From positions 1 through 64,000 of the forward strand of contig CAVTLC010000004.1 in the NCBI GenBank assembly GCA_963735445.1: a DNA stretch of 64,000 nucleotides, in the 5' to 3' direction. The stretch is from AP-15 sp963735445 (GTDB lineage Bacteria > Pseudomonadota > Alphaproteobacteria > ATCC43930 > CGMCC-115725). Below the pieces are notes generated by a model. It did not search any database. It saw nothing but the letters and a program-made list of their open reading frames with translations, and was not told the origin of the DNA. Below are positions 18,759-27,656 of this stretch, piece after piece. The position numbers and the translations under genes were made by a program. Every line of letters begins with the position of its first letter. Position 1 is the first letter of the stretch.

Positions 18759-20807
18759 TTAGCTTCCCGATGCGAGCGTGATGTCTAGCCAGCCGAACGG
18801 GGTAATCGTGGCGCGATCGCGGGGCCGCAGCAGGACGGTTGTCATCGGCGATTCGACGATTGCGGGACCGATGACGATCTGAGCCGGGGCAAGTGCCTCG
18901 AAAGCGTAGACCGGTGCGGCGATCCAGTCGTCGAACCAAATGCGGCGCTCGCCCCGCGGCTTTGCCGGCGCTATTTCGGGCAGCAGCGGCTCTTGCGGCA
19001 GGGCCGAGAGGATGCCGGACACCGCCACCCGCGCGTTGACCAGCACGGTTTCCTGGTCGCGCATCGAATAGGTGTAGAGCTCCTCGTGCCGGCGGTGAAA
19101 CCGCTCGACGATGCCGGGCAGCGGATCGCTGACGTTCCAATCGATTTCGTCGAGCGGGACGGTGATCTCGAAAACCTGCTCGCCATAGCGCATATCGACG
19201 GCACGCGAGGTTTGGACCGGCCCCGCGAACGAGGCGCGCAGCCGTGTCAGCCCCTCGGCTTCCATGTCGTCGAACAACCGGCGCAGATCGGCGCCGTCAA
19301 GCGATCGGGTATCGCCGATATGGGTCCGCGACACCTCGAACCGCAGATCGGTAGCGAGCATTCCCCAAGCCGACAATACTGCGGCAACACGCGGCACCAT
19401 CACCCGCGTTAGATCGAGTTGGCGGGCGATCTCGGTTGCGTGCAGCCCCGCTGCGCCGCCAAAGGCGAGCAATGCGGAATGCCGCGGATCGACACCGCGA
19501 CGGACTGAGACGAGCCGTACCCCCTCGGCCATATTCGTGTTGACGACACGATAAATGCCCTGCGCCGCCGTGATACGGCCGATGCCGAGCGCTGTGGCAA
19601 TACGGTCGACCGCGGCTTCCGCGGCGACACGGTCGAGCCGGCGTCGGCCGCCCAAGAAACTCTCCGGATCAAGATAGCCTAAGACCAGATTGGCATCGGT
19701 GACCGTTGCCTCCTCGCCGCCGGCGCCATAGCAGGCAGGGCCGGGAACAGCACCGGCGCTTTGCGGGCCGACATGCAAAATGCCGCCGGCATCGACCCGA
19801 GCGATCGAGCCGCCGCCGGCGCCAATGCTGGCAATATCGAGGCTGTTCAATGCGATCGTGTGGCCCGCGATGCGCCGGCTATTGGCGAGGCTCGGCTTAC
19901 CTGCGACGATCAGCGAGATGTCGGTGCTGGTTCCGCCCATATCGAACGGGATCAGATTGCCTTCGCCGACGAGATTTGCGGCATAGACGCTCCCGGCAAC
20001 GCCACCCGCCGGCCCGGACAACACCGCCCCCGCAGAAAGCCGCCCGGCCTCGGCGATCGGCGCCACGCCACCATGAGATTGGATGATCAAGGTCGGCCCG
20101 CTGTAGCCGACTTCGCCCAGGCGACGTTCGAGCACCGCCAAATAGCGCGACAATGCCGGCCCGACATAGGCGTTGATGATCGTCGTCGAAACCCGCTCGA
20201 ATTCCTTGATCTGCGGCAACACCTCGGACGATAGCGACACATAGGCGCCGGGCAATTCGCGTTCGACCGCATCGCGGGTAGCGCGCTCGTGGCTGGGGTC
20301 GCGCCACGCATGCAGGTAGCACACGGCGACCGCCTCAACCTGCTCACGTTTCAATACCGCGATCGCCGCGTCGAGCGAGACCTGGTCAAGCGGGACTTCG
20401 ACCCTGCCGTCAGCGCGCATCCGTTCGCGCACGCCGAGCCGCAATTTGCGCGGCACCAGCTGCTCGGGCGGCGGCATCCGCAGATTGTAGCGGTCGTCTT
20501 TGAGGCCCTCGCGCATCTCGATGACATCGCGGTGGCCTTCGGTGGTCAGCAAGGCAACCTTAGCGCCCTTGCGTTCCAACAGCGCGTTGGTCGCAACCGT
20601 CGTGCCGTGGACGATGCGCTCGGTTGCGGCCAGCAGCTCGGCAGGGTCGAGCCCAAGACTCCGCGCCAGCAATACCAGCCCATCGAGCACCCCAATCGAC
20701 GGGTCATTCGTCGTTGTCGGAGTTTTCTCCAGCACAGTCACGCCCGCATCGTCGACCGCGACCAGATCGGTAAACGTGCCGCCGACGTCGATCCCAATGC
20801 GATACAT
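18759..20807 (-). CDS. Hydantoinase A / 5-oxoprolinase family protein
   Basis: A 682-residue ATP-dependent amidohydrolase subunit of the hydantoinase/acetone carboxylase beta family. The N-terminal MYRIGIDVGGTFTDLVAVDD is the actin-like ATPase phosphate-1 motif. VHGTTVATNALLERKGAKVALLTTEGHRDVIEMREG and the DMGGTSTDIS motif follow, with a GAGGGSIARVDAGG segment downstream. Such proteins usually pair with a hydantoinase B subunit next door; none is present here, so the partner may be elsewhere or the protein works alone. Substrate (hydantoins, oxoproline or related cyclic amides) is not resolved. Confidence 0.9.
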   Translation of the reverse strand: MYRIGIDVGGTFTDLVAVDDAGVTVLEKTPTTTNDPSIGVLDGLVLLARSLGLDPAELLAATERIVHGTTVATNALLERKGAKVALLTTEGHRDVIEMREGLKDDRYNLRMPPPEQLVPRKLRLGVRERMRADGRVEVPLDQVSLDAAIAVLKREQVEAVAVCYLHAWRDPSHERATRDAVERELPGAYVSLSSEVLPQIKEFERVSTTIINAYVGPALSRYLAVLERRLGEVGYSGPTLIIQSHGGVAPIAEAGRLSAGAVLSGPAGGVAGSVYAANLVGEGNLIPFDMGGTSTDISLIVAGKPSLANSRRIAGHTIALNSLDIASIGAGGGSIARVDAGGILHVGPQSAGAVPGPACYGAGGEEATVTDANLVLGYLDPESFLGGRRRLDRVAAEAAVDRIATALGIGRITAAQGIYRVVNTNMAEGVRLVSVRRGVDPRHSALLAFGGAAGLHATEIARQLDLTRVMVPRVAAVLSAWGMLATDLRFEVSRTHIGDTRSLDGADLRRLFDDMEAEGLTRLRASFAGPVQTSRAVDMRYGEQVFEITVPLDEIDWNVSDPLPGIVERFHRRHEELYTYSMRDQETVLVNARVAVSGILSALPQEPLLPEIAPAKPRGERRIWFDDWIAAPVYAFEALAPAQIVIGPAIVESPMTTVLLRPRDRATITPFGWLDITLASGS

Positions 20808-20968
20808 CGCTAATTCCCTAGACGAGCGATAATGACTGAGGGTGACCCGAGGCGACGCTGTTCCGTATCATAGTGCTGCAAACCCGACACTTGGTATCTA
20901 AGTGCCGTTCGAGATTGCTTCGTTGGGCTTGCAATGACACCGCAACTAATTCTCATTGGGGAGGAAGC

Positions 20969-21673
20969 GTGATTACCCGCCGTCGACTTGGAGAGATGCT
21001 TGCGGCGATAGCGATCGGTGCCGTTCAGCCGGCCGCGGCGCAGAACCTTGCCCCGAGAGCCGGCGGAGGCGCACTCGGGGCCAGCTCCGGCCCCAAACAG
21101 GTGCTGCTCATTCGCCACGGGGAAAAGCTTGGATCGGGCGACCGGGACGAGGACGGCGGACCCAACCTATCGCTGCGTGGCTCCGCGCGTGCAATGGCGC
21201 TACCGTCACTGTTTTCCCCGGCAACGCCGCAACTCGCCTGCGATCTCACCGCCGGCGCGGGCGCGGTTACCGGCAGCTACAGCACAGTCGACATCTCGGG
21301 TAGCGCCCCGCGGTTTCAGATGCCAGCCTTTGTTTTCGCAACCAAGGCCTCGCACCACAGTAACCGGCCGATCGAGACCATCTCGCCGCTGCTTGCGGCA
21401 TTCAAATTGCCGCTCGATGCCGACCACTCCGACGACGATTACGCGAAAGTGGCGCGCGATATTCTGAGCAAGCCGAAATATAGAGGGGCGATCGTCTTGG
21501 TCTGCTGGCATCACGGGAAAATCCCCGATCTCGCCCGCGCGCTCGGCGCAACGAATCCACCGCCTTGGCCGGGCACGGTTTTCGATCGCGTCTGGCAGCT
21601 CGATTATTCGGGAAGCGCGCCGGCTCTGTCGAACCTGCCGCAGCAGCTGCTCTATGGCGATTCTAATACCTGA
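20969..21673 (+). CDS. Exported histidine-phosphatase-like protein
   Basis: Probable secreted protein of 234 residues. The start is the GTG at 20969 behind GGGGAGGAAGC. The N-terminus has a twin-arginine motif (TRRRLGEML) and a hydrophobic segment ending AAAQN, so it is likely Tat-exported. The mature part contains VLLIRHGEK, the histidine-phosphatase signature, and VLVCWHHGKIPDLA with a second His pair near the C-terminus. These match the phosphoglycerate-mutase-like fold. The substrate is unknown. It diverges from the hydantoinase gene. Confidence 0.8.
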   Translation: MITRRRLGEMLAAIAIGAVQPAAAQNLAPRAGGGALGASSGPKQVLLIRHGEKLGSGDRDEDGGPNLSLRGSARAMALPSLFSPATPQLACDLTAGAGAVTGSYSTVDISGSAPRFQMPAFVFATKASHHSNRPIETISPLLAAFKLPLDADHSDDDYAKVARDILSKPKYRGAIVLVCWHHGKIPDLARALGATNPPPWPGTVFDRVWQLDYSGSAPALSNLPQQLLYGDSNT

Positions 21674-21690
21674 ATAGAGCGCCGCCGCCC

Positions 21691-22095
21691 TTAGTCACGG
21701 TGATAGGGGTGGCCGGCGAGGATTTGCTGCGCCCGATAAAGCTGCTCGAGCAACATGCCGCGAACCAACAGATGCGGCCAAGTCATCGCGCCAAGTGACA
21801 CGCTCGCGGCAGCGTGGTCGAGCACCGCCTCGCCGAGCCCCTCGGCGCCGCCAATTGCAAAGGCGAGTTCGGCGGTGCCCTGGTCACGCCATCTGGCGAG
21901 GCGATCGGCCAAGTCGCGGCTCGACCACTCGGACCCACGTTGGTCGAGCGCCACCAGCGGCACACCCATCGGCAGCGCATCGAGGATCAGCTCGCCCTCA
22001 CGCGCCTTTAACAATGCCGGGGGAAGCCGCTGTTTTACGTCCAGCTCGACGACCGCCGGCGGGGGGAAGAGCCGAGCCGCATAGAAATTCTGCAA
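21691..22095 (-). CDS. rlmH: 23S rRNA pseudouridine-1915 N3-methyltransferase RlmH
   Basis: SAM-dependent SPOUT methyltransferase acting on 23S rRNA position 1915. Signature segments are LDQRGSEWSSRDLA, AFAIGGAEGLG, and the C-terminal LLVRGMLLEQLYRAQQILAGHPYHRD. The first usable start is TTG 22095, giving 134 residues. In-frame sequence continues upstream (RFRILAIGRLRSGP), which is the expected RlmH N-terminus, to about 22149. There is no ATG/GTG/TTG there before a stop. So the true start is either a rare ATC/ATT codon or has been lost to a base error. It follows rsfS, a conserved neighbour. Confidence 0.9.
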   Translation of the reverse strand: MQNFYAARLFPPPAVVELDVKQRLPPALLKAREGELILDALPMGVPLVALDQRGSEWSSRDLADRLARWRDQGTAELAFAIGGAEGLGEAVLDHAAASVSLGAMTWPHLLVRGMLLEQLYRAQQILAGHPYHRD

Positions 22096-22164
22096 CTCCT
22101 TAAGCGGCCCGCTGCGCAGCCGGCCGATGGCGAGAATGCGGAAGCGGATTGACGGCGCCCGATA

Positions 22165-22608
22165 CTACTGCCGGACCAGTTCGGCATCAGGGAAGGCGGC
22201 GCCCCACATTTTCTCGAGATTGTAGTATTCGCGAATCTCGGGGCGGAACAGGTGCACGATCACATCGCTGGCGTCGATCAGCACCCAGTCGCCCTGTTCC
22301 TTGCCTTCGATCGCGATCTTGATATGCCCGGACAGCGCCTGTTCGAGATGCTCGGTCAATGCCCCGATCTGCCGGGCCGACCGCCCGGTGGCAACCACCA
22401 TGTAATCGGCAATCGTGGTCTTGCCGGCGAGATCGATCGTGACGATGTCCTCGGCCTTTCCGTCATCCAGCGTCTTCAAAATGAGATCAAGGATTTCCCG
22501 CGACTCCAAATCGGGAGAGCGTCGCGGCCTGGGTCCGTACAGGTAGTGCCGTAATCGTAGCCAATTCGGGGTTTTGCTCCGCTGAAACTGTCGCTGTCGT
22601 TTGCCCAC
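22165..22608 (-). CDS. rsfS: Ribosomal silencing factor RsfS
   Basis: DUF143/RsfS family protein that binds L14 and blocks subunit joining in starvation. The core LILKTLDDGKAEDIVTIDLAGKTTIADYMVVATG and the later GDWVLIDASDVIVHLFRPEIREYYNLEKMW are diagnostic. The long frame opens at GTG 22608 and overlaps nadD by 122 bp. The first ~33 residues are not family-like, so TTG 22509 is a plausible alternative start. Order nadD-rsfS-rlmH is conserved in Alphaproteobacteria, consistent with one operon. Confidence 0.9.
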   Translation of the reverse strand: MGKRQRQFQRSKTPNWLRLRHYLYGPRPRRSPDLESREILDLILKTLDDGKAEDIVTIDLAGKTTIADYMVVATGRSARQIGALTEHLEQALSGHIKIAIEGKEQGDWVLIDASDVIVHLFRPEIREYYNLEKMWGAAFPDAELVRQ

Positions 22609-23155
22609 GCTCGGACCGGATCTGGGTCGCCGATGTCGGATCGAGGCGTGTATGAAAAAACACCCAGGCCGGCGGTTTTGTCTCCGCTAGCCGCCGGGCC
22701 GCGTTTTCCGGCACACGGTTTCGCGCAAAACGCTGTGCCGCTACTCCGGCGAGCGCCCTTTGAGAGTAAGAAGGGCGATCGAACACGGCAATAGGCACGG
22801 TCCGGAAAATCTCGGTCCAGTGCGCCCAACGCGGCAATTGCACCAGATTATCGCCGCCCATCAGCCAGACAAATCGGCACCGCGGAAAGCGCCGGGTCAG
22901 CCGCTTAAGCGTATCGGCGGTATAGTGCGAGCCGTGGAGCCGGTCTTCGATGTCGGTGACGCGGATCTGCTTGTGTCCGGCCGCGATTTGCCGCGCCTGG
23001 CGCAAGCGCTCGGCGAACGGAGCCATGCCCGCGACCGGCTTTAGCGGGTTCTGCGGCGAGACCATCCACCACACTTCATCGAGATCGAGATGCCGGAGTG
23101 CCGCGAAACTCAGATGCAGGTGACCGCGATGCGCCGGGTTGAACGATCCGCCCAA
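22487..23155 (-). CDS. nadD: Nicotinate-nucleotide adenylyltransferase NadD
   Basis: Transfers AMP to nicotinate mononucleotide in NAD synthesis. The nucleotidyltransferase motif GGSFNPAHRGH is at the N-terminus. WWMVSPQNPLK, GSHYTADTLKRL and FVWLMGGDNLVQLPRW are typical. The first start codon is TTG 23155, but the expected RIGLLGGS begins a few codons upstream in frame without a standard start. The frame also runs beyond the family end (TSATQIRSER) by ~35 residues into the start of rsfS. Either the start or end may be affected by a base error. It lies 53 bp after proA. Confidence 0.9.
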   Translation of the reverse strand: MGGSFNPAHRGHLHLSFAALRHLDLDEVWWMVSPQNPLKPVAGMAPFAERLRQARQIAAGHKQIRVTDIEDRLHGSHYTADTLKRLTRRFPRCRFVWLMGGDNLVQLPRWAHWTEIFRTVPIAVFDRPSYSQRALAGVAAQRFARNRVPENAARRLAETKPPAWVFFHTRLDPTSATQIRSERGQTTATVSAEQNPELATITALPVRTQAATLSRFGVAGNP

Positions 23156-23208
23156 CAGCCCGATCCGGCGATGCCGCCGACCATGCGCTCGACGCTCAGC
23201 AGCGGGGG

Positions 23209-24447
23209 TCAGGGGCGCACCTGGCCGTTGCCGCGCACCAGATATTTGTAGGTCGTCAACTGCTCGGCACCGACCGGGCCGCGCGGCGGCAGACGCTGCG
23301 TCGAAATCCCGATCTCGGCGCCCATGCCGAACTCGCCGCCGTCGGCGAACTGGGTCGAGGCGTTGACCAGCACGATGGCGCTGTCGACCTCGCGCAAAAA
23401 GCGTTCGGCGGTGACCTTGTCTTCAGTGACGATCGCGTCGGTGTGGTGTGATCCCCACCGATTGATGTGAGCGATCGCACCAGCGACACCGTCGACGACC
23501 GCAACCGACAGGATTGCGTCGAGATATTCGGTGCACCAATCCTCTTGCGTTGCACGCAGCACGTCTGGGTCGATCGCCCTTACCGCCTCGTCGCCGCGAA
23601 GTTCGCAACCGGCGGCGCGCAGATCGGCGAGGATCGGCGGCAGCAAGCGCGGTGCGACCGCACGGTCGATCAGCAAGGTCTCTGTGGCGCCGCAGATCGA
23701 CACCCGGCGCATCTTGGCGTTGAGCACGATCGCGCGCGCCTTGGCCGGATCGGCGGCGGCGTCGACATAGGTGTGGCAAATGCCTTCGAGATGGGCAATG
23801 ACCGGAATGCGGCTTTCGCGCTGCACCCGCTCGATCAGTGAGCGCCCGCCGCGCGGCACGATCACATCGATCGTGTCGCTCATCCCGAGCATCAGCCCGA
23901 CGGCGGCGCGGTCGCGGGTCGGCACCAGCTGGATCGCGGTATCGGGTAAACCCGCGGCACGCAGCCCCTCGCCCAATGCCGCGACCAGAGCGCGCGATGA
24001 ATAGAAACTCTCCGACCCGCCGCGCAGGATCGCCGCATTCCCTGATTTAAGCGCCAGCCCGCCGGCGTCGGCGGTCACATTTGGCCGGCTCTCGTAGATG
24101 ATGCCGATAACCCCGAGCGGCACCGTGACTCGCTCGATGTCGAGTCCGTTGGGCCGCGCCCAGCGGGCGAGCGAGCGGCCGACCGGGTCGGGCAGCGCGG
24201 CGATCGCTTCGAGCCCGGCAGCAATCGCTTCGATACGCTTCGAGTCGAGCGCCAGCCGGTCGCGCAACACCGGGGCAAGACCCTCGCCATCCGCCTCGGC
24301 GAGGTCGCGTGCGTTGGCGGCAAGGATTCGCGCCTCGTTTGCCCGCACCGCGGCAGCTGCAGCCTGCAATGCCCTCGTCTTTGCCTCGGGCGTAGCCAGC
24401 GCCAGTGCCACGGCGGCACTCCGCGCCTGACGGCCGATTTCGGCCAT
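23209..24447 (-). CDS. proA: Glutamate-5-semialdehyde dehydrogenase ProA
   Basis: Second proline-synthesis enzyme: NADPH reduction of gamma-glutamyl phosphate. At 412 residues it has full length. Key segments are VPLGVIGIIYESRPNV, LKSGNAAILRGG, IPVIAHLEGICHTYVD, the catalytic Cys region MRRVSICGATETLLID, and GSHHTDAIVTED. The C-terminal GPVGAEQLTTYKYLVRGNGQVRP is standard. It follows proB by 75 bp, in an operon-like run with obgE upstream. Confidence 0.97.
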   Translation of the reverse strand: MAEIGRQARSAAVALALATPEAKTRALQAAAAAVRANEARILAANARDLAEADGEGLAPVLRDRLALDSKRIEAIAAGLEAIAALPDPVGRSLARWARPNGLDIERVTVPLGVIGIIYESRPNVTADAGGLALKSGNAAILRGGSESFYSSRALVAALGEGLRAAGLPDTAIQLVPTRDRAAVGLMLGMSDTIDVIVPRGGRSLIERVQRESRIPVIAHLEGICHTYVDAAADPAKARAIVLNAKMRRVSICGATETLLIDRAVAPRLLPPILADLRAAGCELRGDEAVRAIDPDVLRATQEDWCTEYLDAILSVAVVDGVAGAIAHINRWGSHHTDAIVTEDKVTAERFLREVDSAIVLVNASTQFADGGEFGMGAEIGISTQRLPPRGPVGAEQLTTYKYLVRGNGQVRP

Positions 24448-24522
24448 TTCCTCGGCCAGACCTGTCTTAAGGGTCTGCGGGGCGTCGCGTCAGCAATGTG
24501 CCACCGGTTGTCGGATTCGGCG

Positions 24523-25647
24523 TCATCGAGTCTCGCTCACCACCAGATCGTCGCGATGAATAATCTCGTCGCGGCCACGGTAGCCGAGGATGCCGGCGAT
24601 TTCACCACTCTTGTGGCCGGCGATGGCGCGAATATCGGCACTCGAATAAGCCGACAACCCGCGACCCGCCTCGGCGCCGGTGCAAGTGCGCACGATGATC
24701 GCGTCGCCGCGTTCAAAAACGCCCTCAACCGCGACGACCCCGGCGGGCAACAGGCTGCGCCCTCGTTGCAATGCCAATGCCGCTCCGTCATCGACAATGA
24801 TGATGCCCGACGGCTCGACCGTGCCGGCGATCCATGCCTTGCGCGCCGATCGCGGCTCTCCTGTCGGCAGAAATATCGTCGCCGGTTCGCCGGCTTCGAT
24901 CGCGGCAAGCGGCCCACTCGCAGCATCGCTTTGCGGCACGCCTCGGGCGATCAGCATGCGGCACCCGGCGCCAATCGCGATCCGCGCCGCGGCGAGTTTG
25001 GTGACCATTCCACCCGAGCTGTAGCCGGGCGCTGCCTCGCCGGCCATCGCCTCGATCTCCGGCCCAATGTCGCGAACTGTTCCGATATGGCGCGCGCCGG
25101 GGTTCTTGCGCGGATCGGCGGTGTAGAGGCCGTCGATGTCCGACAGCAACACCAGCATATCGGCGCTCGTCATCTGCGCGACGCGGGCGGCGAGCCGGTC
25201 ATTGTCGCCAAAGCGGATCTCGGACGTCGCGATCGTGTCGTTTTCATTGACCACCGGAACCGCGCCGAGCCCCAACAGCTGCGAAAACGTGGCGCGGGCA
25301 TTGAGATGCCGGCGGCGCGACTCGGTATCCTCCAACGTCAGCAAAATCTGGGCGACGGTGATGTTGTGGCGGGCCAACGCCTCTTGATAGGCGTGGGCTA
25401 GACGAATTTGCCCGGTGGCTGCGGCGGCCTGTTTCTCCTCGAGCCGCAGCCGTGCTCCGCTGAGGCCAAGATGCCGACGACCGACGGCAATCGCACCGGA
25501 CGAGACCAGGATTACCTCCTGAGCCCTGGCGCGGCAGCGCGCGACATCATCGGCCAAGCGATCGAGCCAGCCGCGGCGGACCTCGCCATCATCGGCGACC
25601 AGCAACGCCGAGCCGATCTTGATGACGAGCCGGCGCGAGCTCGCCAA
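24523..25647 (-). CDS. proB: Glutamate 5-kinase ProB
   Basis: First proline-synthesis enzyme; ATP phosphorylates L-glutamate and proline inhibits it. The amino-acid-kinase domain (residues ~1-255) has LVIKIGSALLV at the N-terminus, ILVSSGAIAVG, PVVNENDTIAT and FGDNDRLAARVA. A PUA domain (about 280-365) follows with a VFERGDAIIVRT-like core. The start is TTG 25647 (MASSRRLVIKIGS). It is preceded by the obgE stop by 44 bp, and the pair is co-directional with proA. Confidence 0.97.
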   Translation of the reverse strand: MASSRRLVIKIGSALLVADDGEVRRGWLDRLADDVARCRARAQEVILVSSGAIAVGRRHLGLSGARLRLEEKQAAAATGQIRLAHAYQEALARHNITVAQILLTLEDTESRRRHLNARATFSQLLGLGAVPVVNENDTIATSEIRFGDNDRLAARVAQMTSADMLVLLSDIDGLYTADPRKNPGARHIGTVRDIGPEIEAMAGEAAPGYSSGGMVTKLAAARIAIGAGCRMLIARGVPQSDAASGPLAAIEAGEPATIFLPTGEPRSARKAWIAGTVEPSGIIIVDDGAALALQRGRSLLPAGVVAVEGVFERGDAIIVRTCTGAEAGRGLSAYSSADIRAIAGHKSGEIAGILGYRGRDEIIHRDDLVVSETR

Positions 25648-25691
25648 AGACGCGGCGGGGGTTTCCGCTGCAGCCTCGCTAAGATCGGCGG

Positions 25692-26742
25692 TCAGGGGCT
25701 GTGGGCGAGCGCGTCCAACCTCACCCCCTCATCATGCTTCGCCGTACGATCTTCGGCGAGTTGGGCAAACAACGCCGCCAGCACCTCTGGCACGCCGGCG
25801 CCGGTGGCGCCCGACATCGGCAGTACCACAGCACCACGCTCGGCGGCGCGCCGTAATTCGCGTAGCTTCGCCTTTACCGCCTCGCGCATCGACGGCGTCG
25901 ATCTTGTTGAGGCCGACGATCTCCGGCTTGTCGGTGAGCCCGTGGCCGTAGGCCGCCAGTTCCTGCCGGATCGCACGATAGGCGCCGGCGACATCGTCCT
26001 CGGTGCCGTCGATCAGATGCAGGATCACCGCACAGCGCTCGACATGACCCAAAAACCGGGTACCGATACCGACGCCTTCGCTTGCCCCCTCGATCAGCCC
26101 CGGCAGATCGGCGAGCACAAATTCGTCATCATGCAGCCGCACGACGCCAAGTTGCGGCTTTAGGGTCGTGAACGGGTAGTCGGCGATTTTTGGCCGAGCA
26201 TGCGAGACCGCCGCGAGAAAGGTCGATTTGCCGGCGTTGGGCATGCCGACCAGGCCGACATCGGCAATCAGTTTGAGTCGCAGCCAGACCCACGCTTCTT
26301 TTCCCGGCCAGCCGGGATCGGCCCGCCGCGGCGCGCGGTTGGTCGAGGTTTTGTAATGAGCGTTGCCAAACCCACCATCGCCGCCACGAAGAAACACAAT
26401 GCGCTCGCCCGGCCGCGTCAGATCGGCGAGCACGTCGCGGTTGTCCTCGTCCATGATCTGGGTCCCGGCCGGAACCCGCAATACGAGGTCGTCGGCATTG
26501 CCGCCGCTTTTCTCGCGCCCGGCCCCGGGACGCCCGTCTGCCGCGCGGAAATGCTGGCGATAGCGGTAGTCGATCAAGGTGTTGAGGTTGTCTTCCGCGA
26601 CAAACACGATGTCGCCGCCCTTGCCGCCATTGCCGCCGTCGGGGCCGCCAAACTCGATGAACTTTTCACGGCGAAAGCTCGCCGAGCCACGGCCGCCGTC
26701 ACCGCTTTTCAGATAGATCTTGCATTGATCGAGAAACTGCAT
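25692..26742 (-). CDS. obgE: GTPase ObgE/CgtA, frame break near 3' end
   Basis: Essential ribosome-associated GTPase. The Gly-rich Obg domain starts MQFLDQCKIYLKSGDGG at ATG 26742, the usual start. G1 is GMPNAGKST, G3 DLPGLIEGA, and G4 NKID. A one-base shift at about 25890 sends the literal frame into Arg-rich nonsense after NKIDA (stop 25732). The alternative frame reads REAVKAKLRELRRAAERGAVVLP and then the G5-like SGATGAGVPEVL, ending at 25692. Because Obg is essential, the break is almost certainly a sequencing error. A terminator (26754-26782) separates it from rpmA. Confidence 0.95.
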
Positions 26743-26753
26743 CGGAACCACAA

Positions 26754-26782
26754 ACAAAAAAGGGAACGGCCGGGCCGTTCCC
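26754..26782 (-). terminator. Intrinsic terminator after rplU-rpmA
   Basis: The minus strand reads GGGAACGGC-CCG-GCCGTTCCC followed by TTTTTTG, a 9-bp GC-rich stem with a U-tract. It sits 30 bp past the rpmA stop and 12 bp before the obgE start. It therefore probably lowers obgE expression relative to the ribosomal proteins. Confidence 0.9.
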
Positions 26783-26811
26783 CTTTGACTTCGGCGCCCG
26801 TTGGGAAACGG

Positions 26812-27114
26812 CTATTCGGCGGCTTCAGCCGGCGCCGGGGCCGGCGATGCGGAGGGCGCCGTGGGGGTGACGACCGATATGTAGGTGCGGCCGGCGATTC
26901 CGGCATGAAAGCGTACGGCACCTTCCGCGGTCGCAAAAATTGTGTGGTCACGGCCGATGCCGACATGGTCGCCGGGGTGAAATTTAGTGCCGCGCTGGCG
27001 GACGATAATATTGCCGGGAATTACCGCCTCGCCGCCGAATTTTTTGACGCCGAGGCGGCGACCACGGCTGTCGCGGCCGTTGCGCGATGAGCCGCCTGCT
27101 TTTTTATGAGCCAT
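26812..27114 (-). CDS. rpmA: 50S ribosomal protein L27
   Basis: Large-subunit protein near the peptidyl transferase centre. It begins MAHKKAGGSSRNGRDS at ATG 27114, followed by RLGVKKFGGEAVIPGNIIVRQRG and FHPGDHVGIGRDHTIFA. The C-terminal tail (Ala/Pro-rich, about 20 residues) is longer than in E. coli but common in Alphaproteobacteria. The start overlaps the rplU stop by 11 bp, indicating coupling. Confidence 0.97.
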   Translation of the reverse strand: MAHKKAGGSSRNGRDSRGRRLGVKKFGGEAVIPGNIIVRQRGTKFHPGDHVGIGRDHTIFATAEGAVRFHAGIAGRTYISVVTPTAPSASPAPAPAEAAE

Positions 27115-27475
27115 TTGCAACTCCTTCCTCTACGGCGGGCTCGGCCATCGGCTGCGAACCGGCCGCGCCGCGAATCTCGGTGATGCGCAGCACGGTCTGG
27201 TGCTGGCGGTGACCCTTTTTCCGCCGGTAATTATGCCGCCGCTTTTTCTTGAAAACGATGATCTTTGCCGCGCGGGTCTGCTCGATCACGGTAGCACTAA
27301 CCGCGGCGCCGGCGACGAGCGGTGTGCCGGTCGCGACCTCGGCGCCGTCGCCGACCATCAGGACCTCGCCGAATTCGACGTCATCGCCGGGCTCATGCGC
27401 GAGTTTCTCGACGGTGATGATGTCGTCTTTGGCGACTCGGTACTGCTTGCCGCCGGTTCGGATCACTGCAAACAT
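27104..27475 (-). CDS. rplU: 50S ribosomal protein L21
   Basis: Large-subunit rRNA-binding protein. It opens MFAVIRTGGKQYRVAKDD, with VEKLAHEPGDDVEF, and the basic signature FKKKRRHNYRRKKGHRQ near residue 80. At 123 residues it has a slightly extended acidic C-terminal tail. It is the first gene of the rplU-rpmA-obgE-proBA-nadD-rsfS-rlmH run, so the promoter should lie at 27476-27550. Confidence 0.97.
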   Translation of the reverse strand: MFAVIRTGGKQYRVAKDDIITVEKLAHEPGDDVEFGEVLMVGDGAEVATGTPLVAGAAVSATVIEQTRAAKIIVFKKKRRHNYRRKKGHRQHQTVLRITEIRGAAGSQPMAEPAVEEGVANGS

Positions 27476-27656
27476 AATATCGGCCGATATGGGTTAGCGC
27501 GCCGCCACCGCAACCGCGCACGTGTTATGGGCGCCGCTTTGCGGCGGGCGAGCCGCGCAATATAGGAACGTCGGAATTTCTGTCAATCGAAAGCCAACCA
27601 GCGCTGCGAGATGGGTCTCTGCGCCGCTGTCTGTCATGCGCCAACAGGGGGAATAT

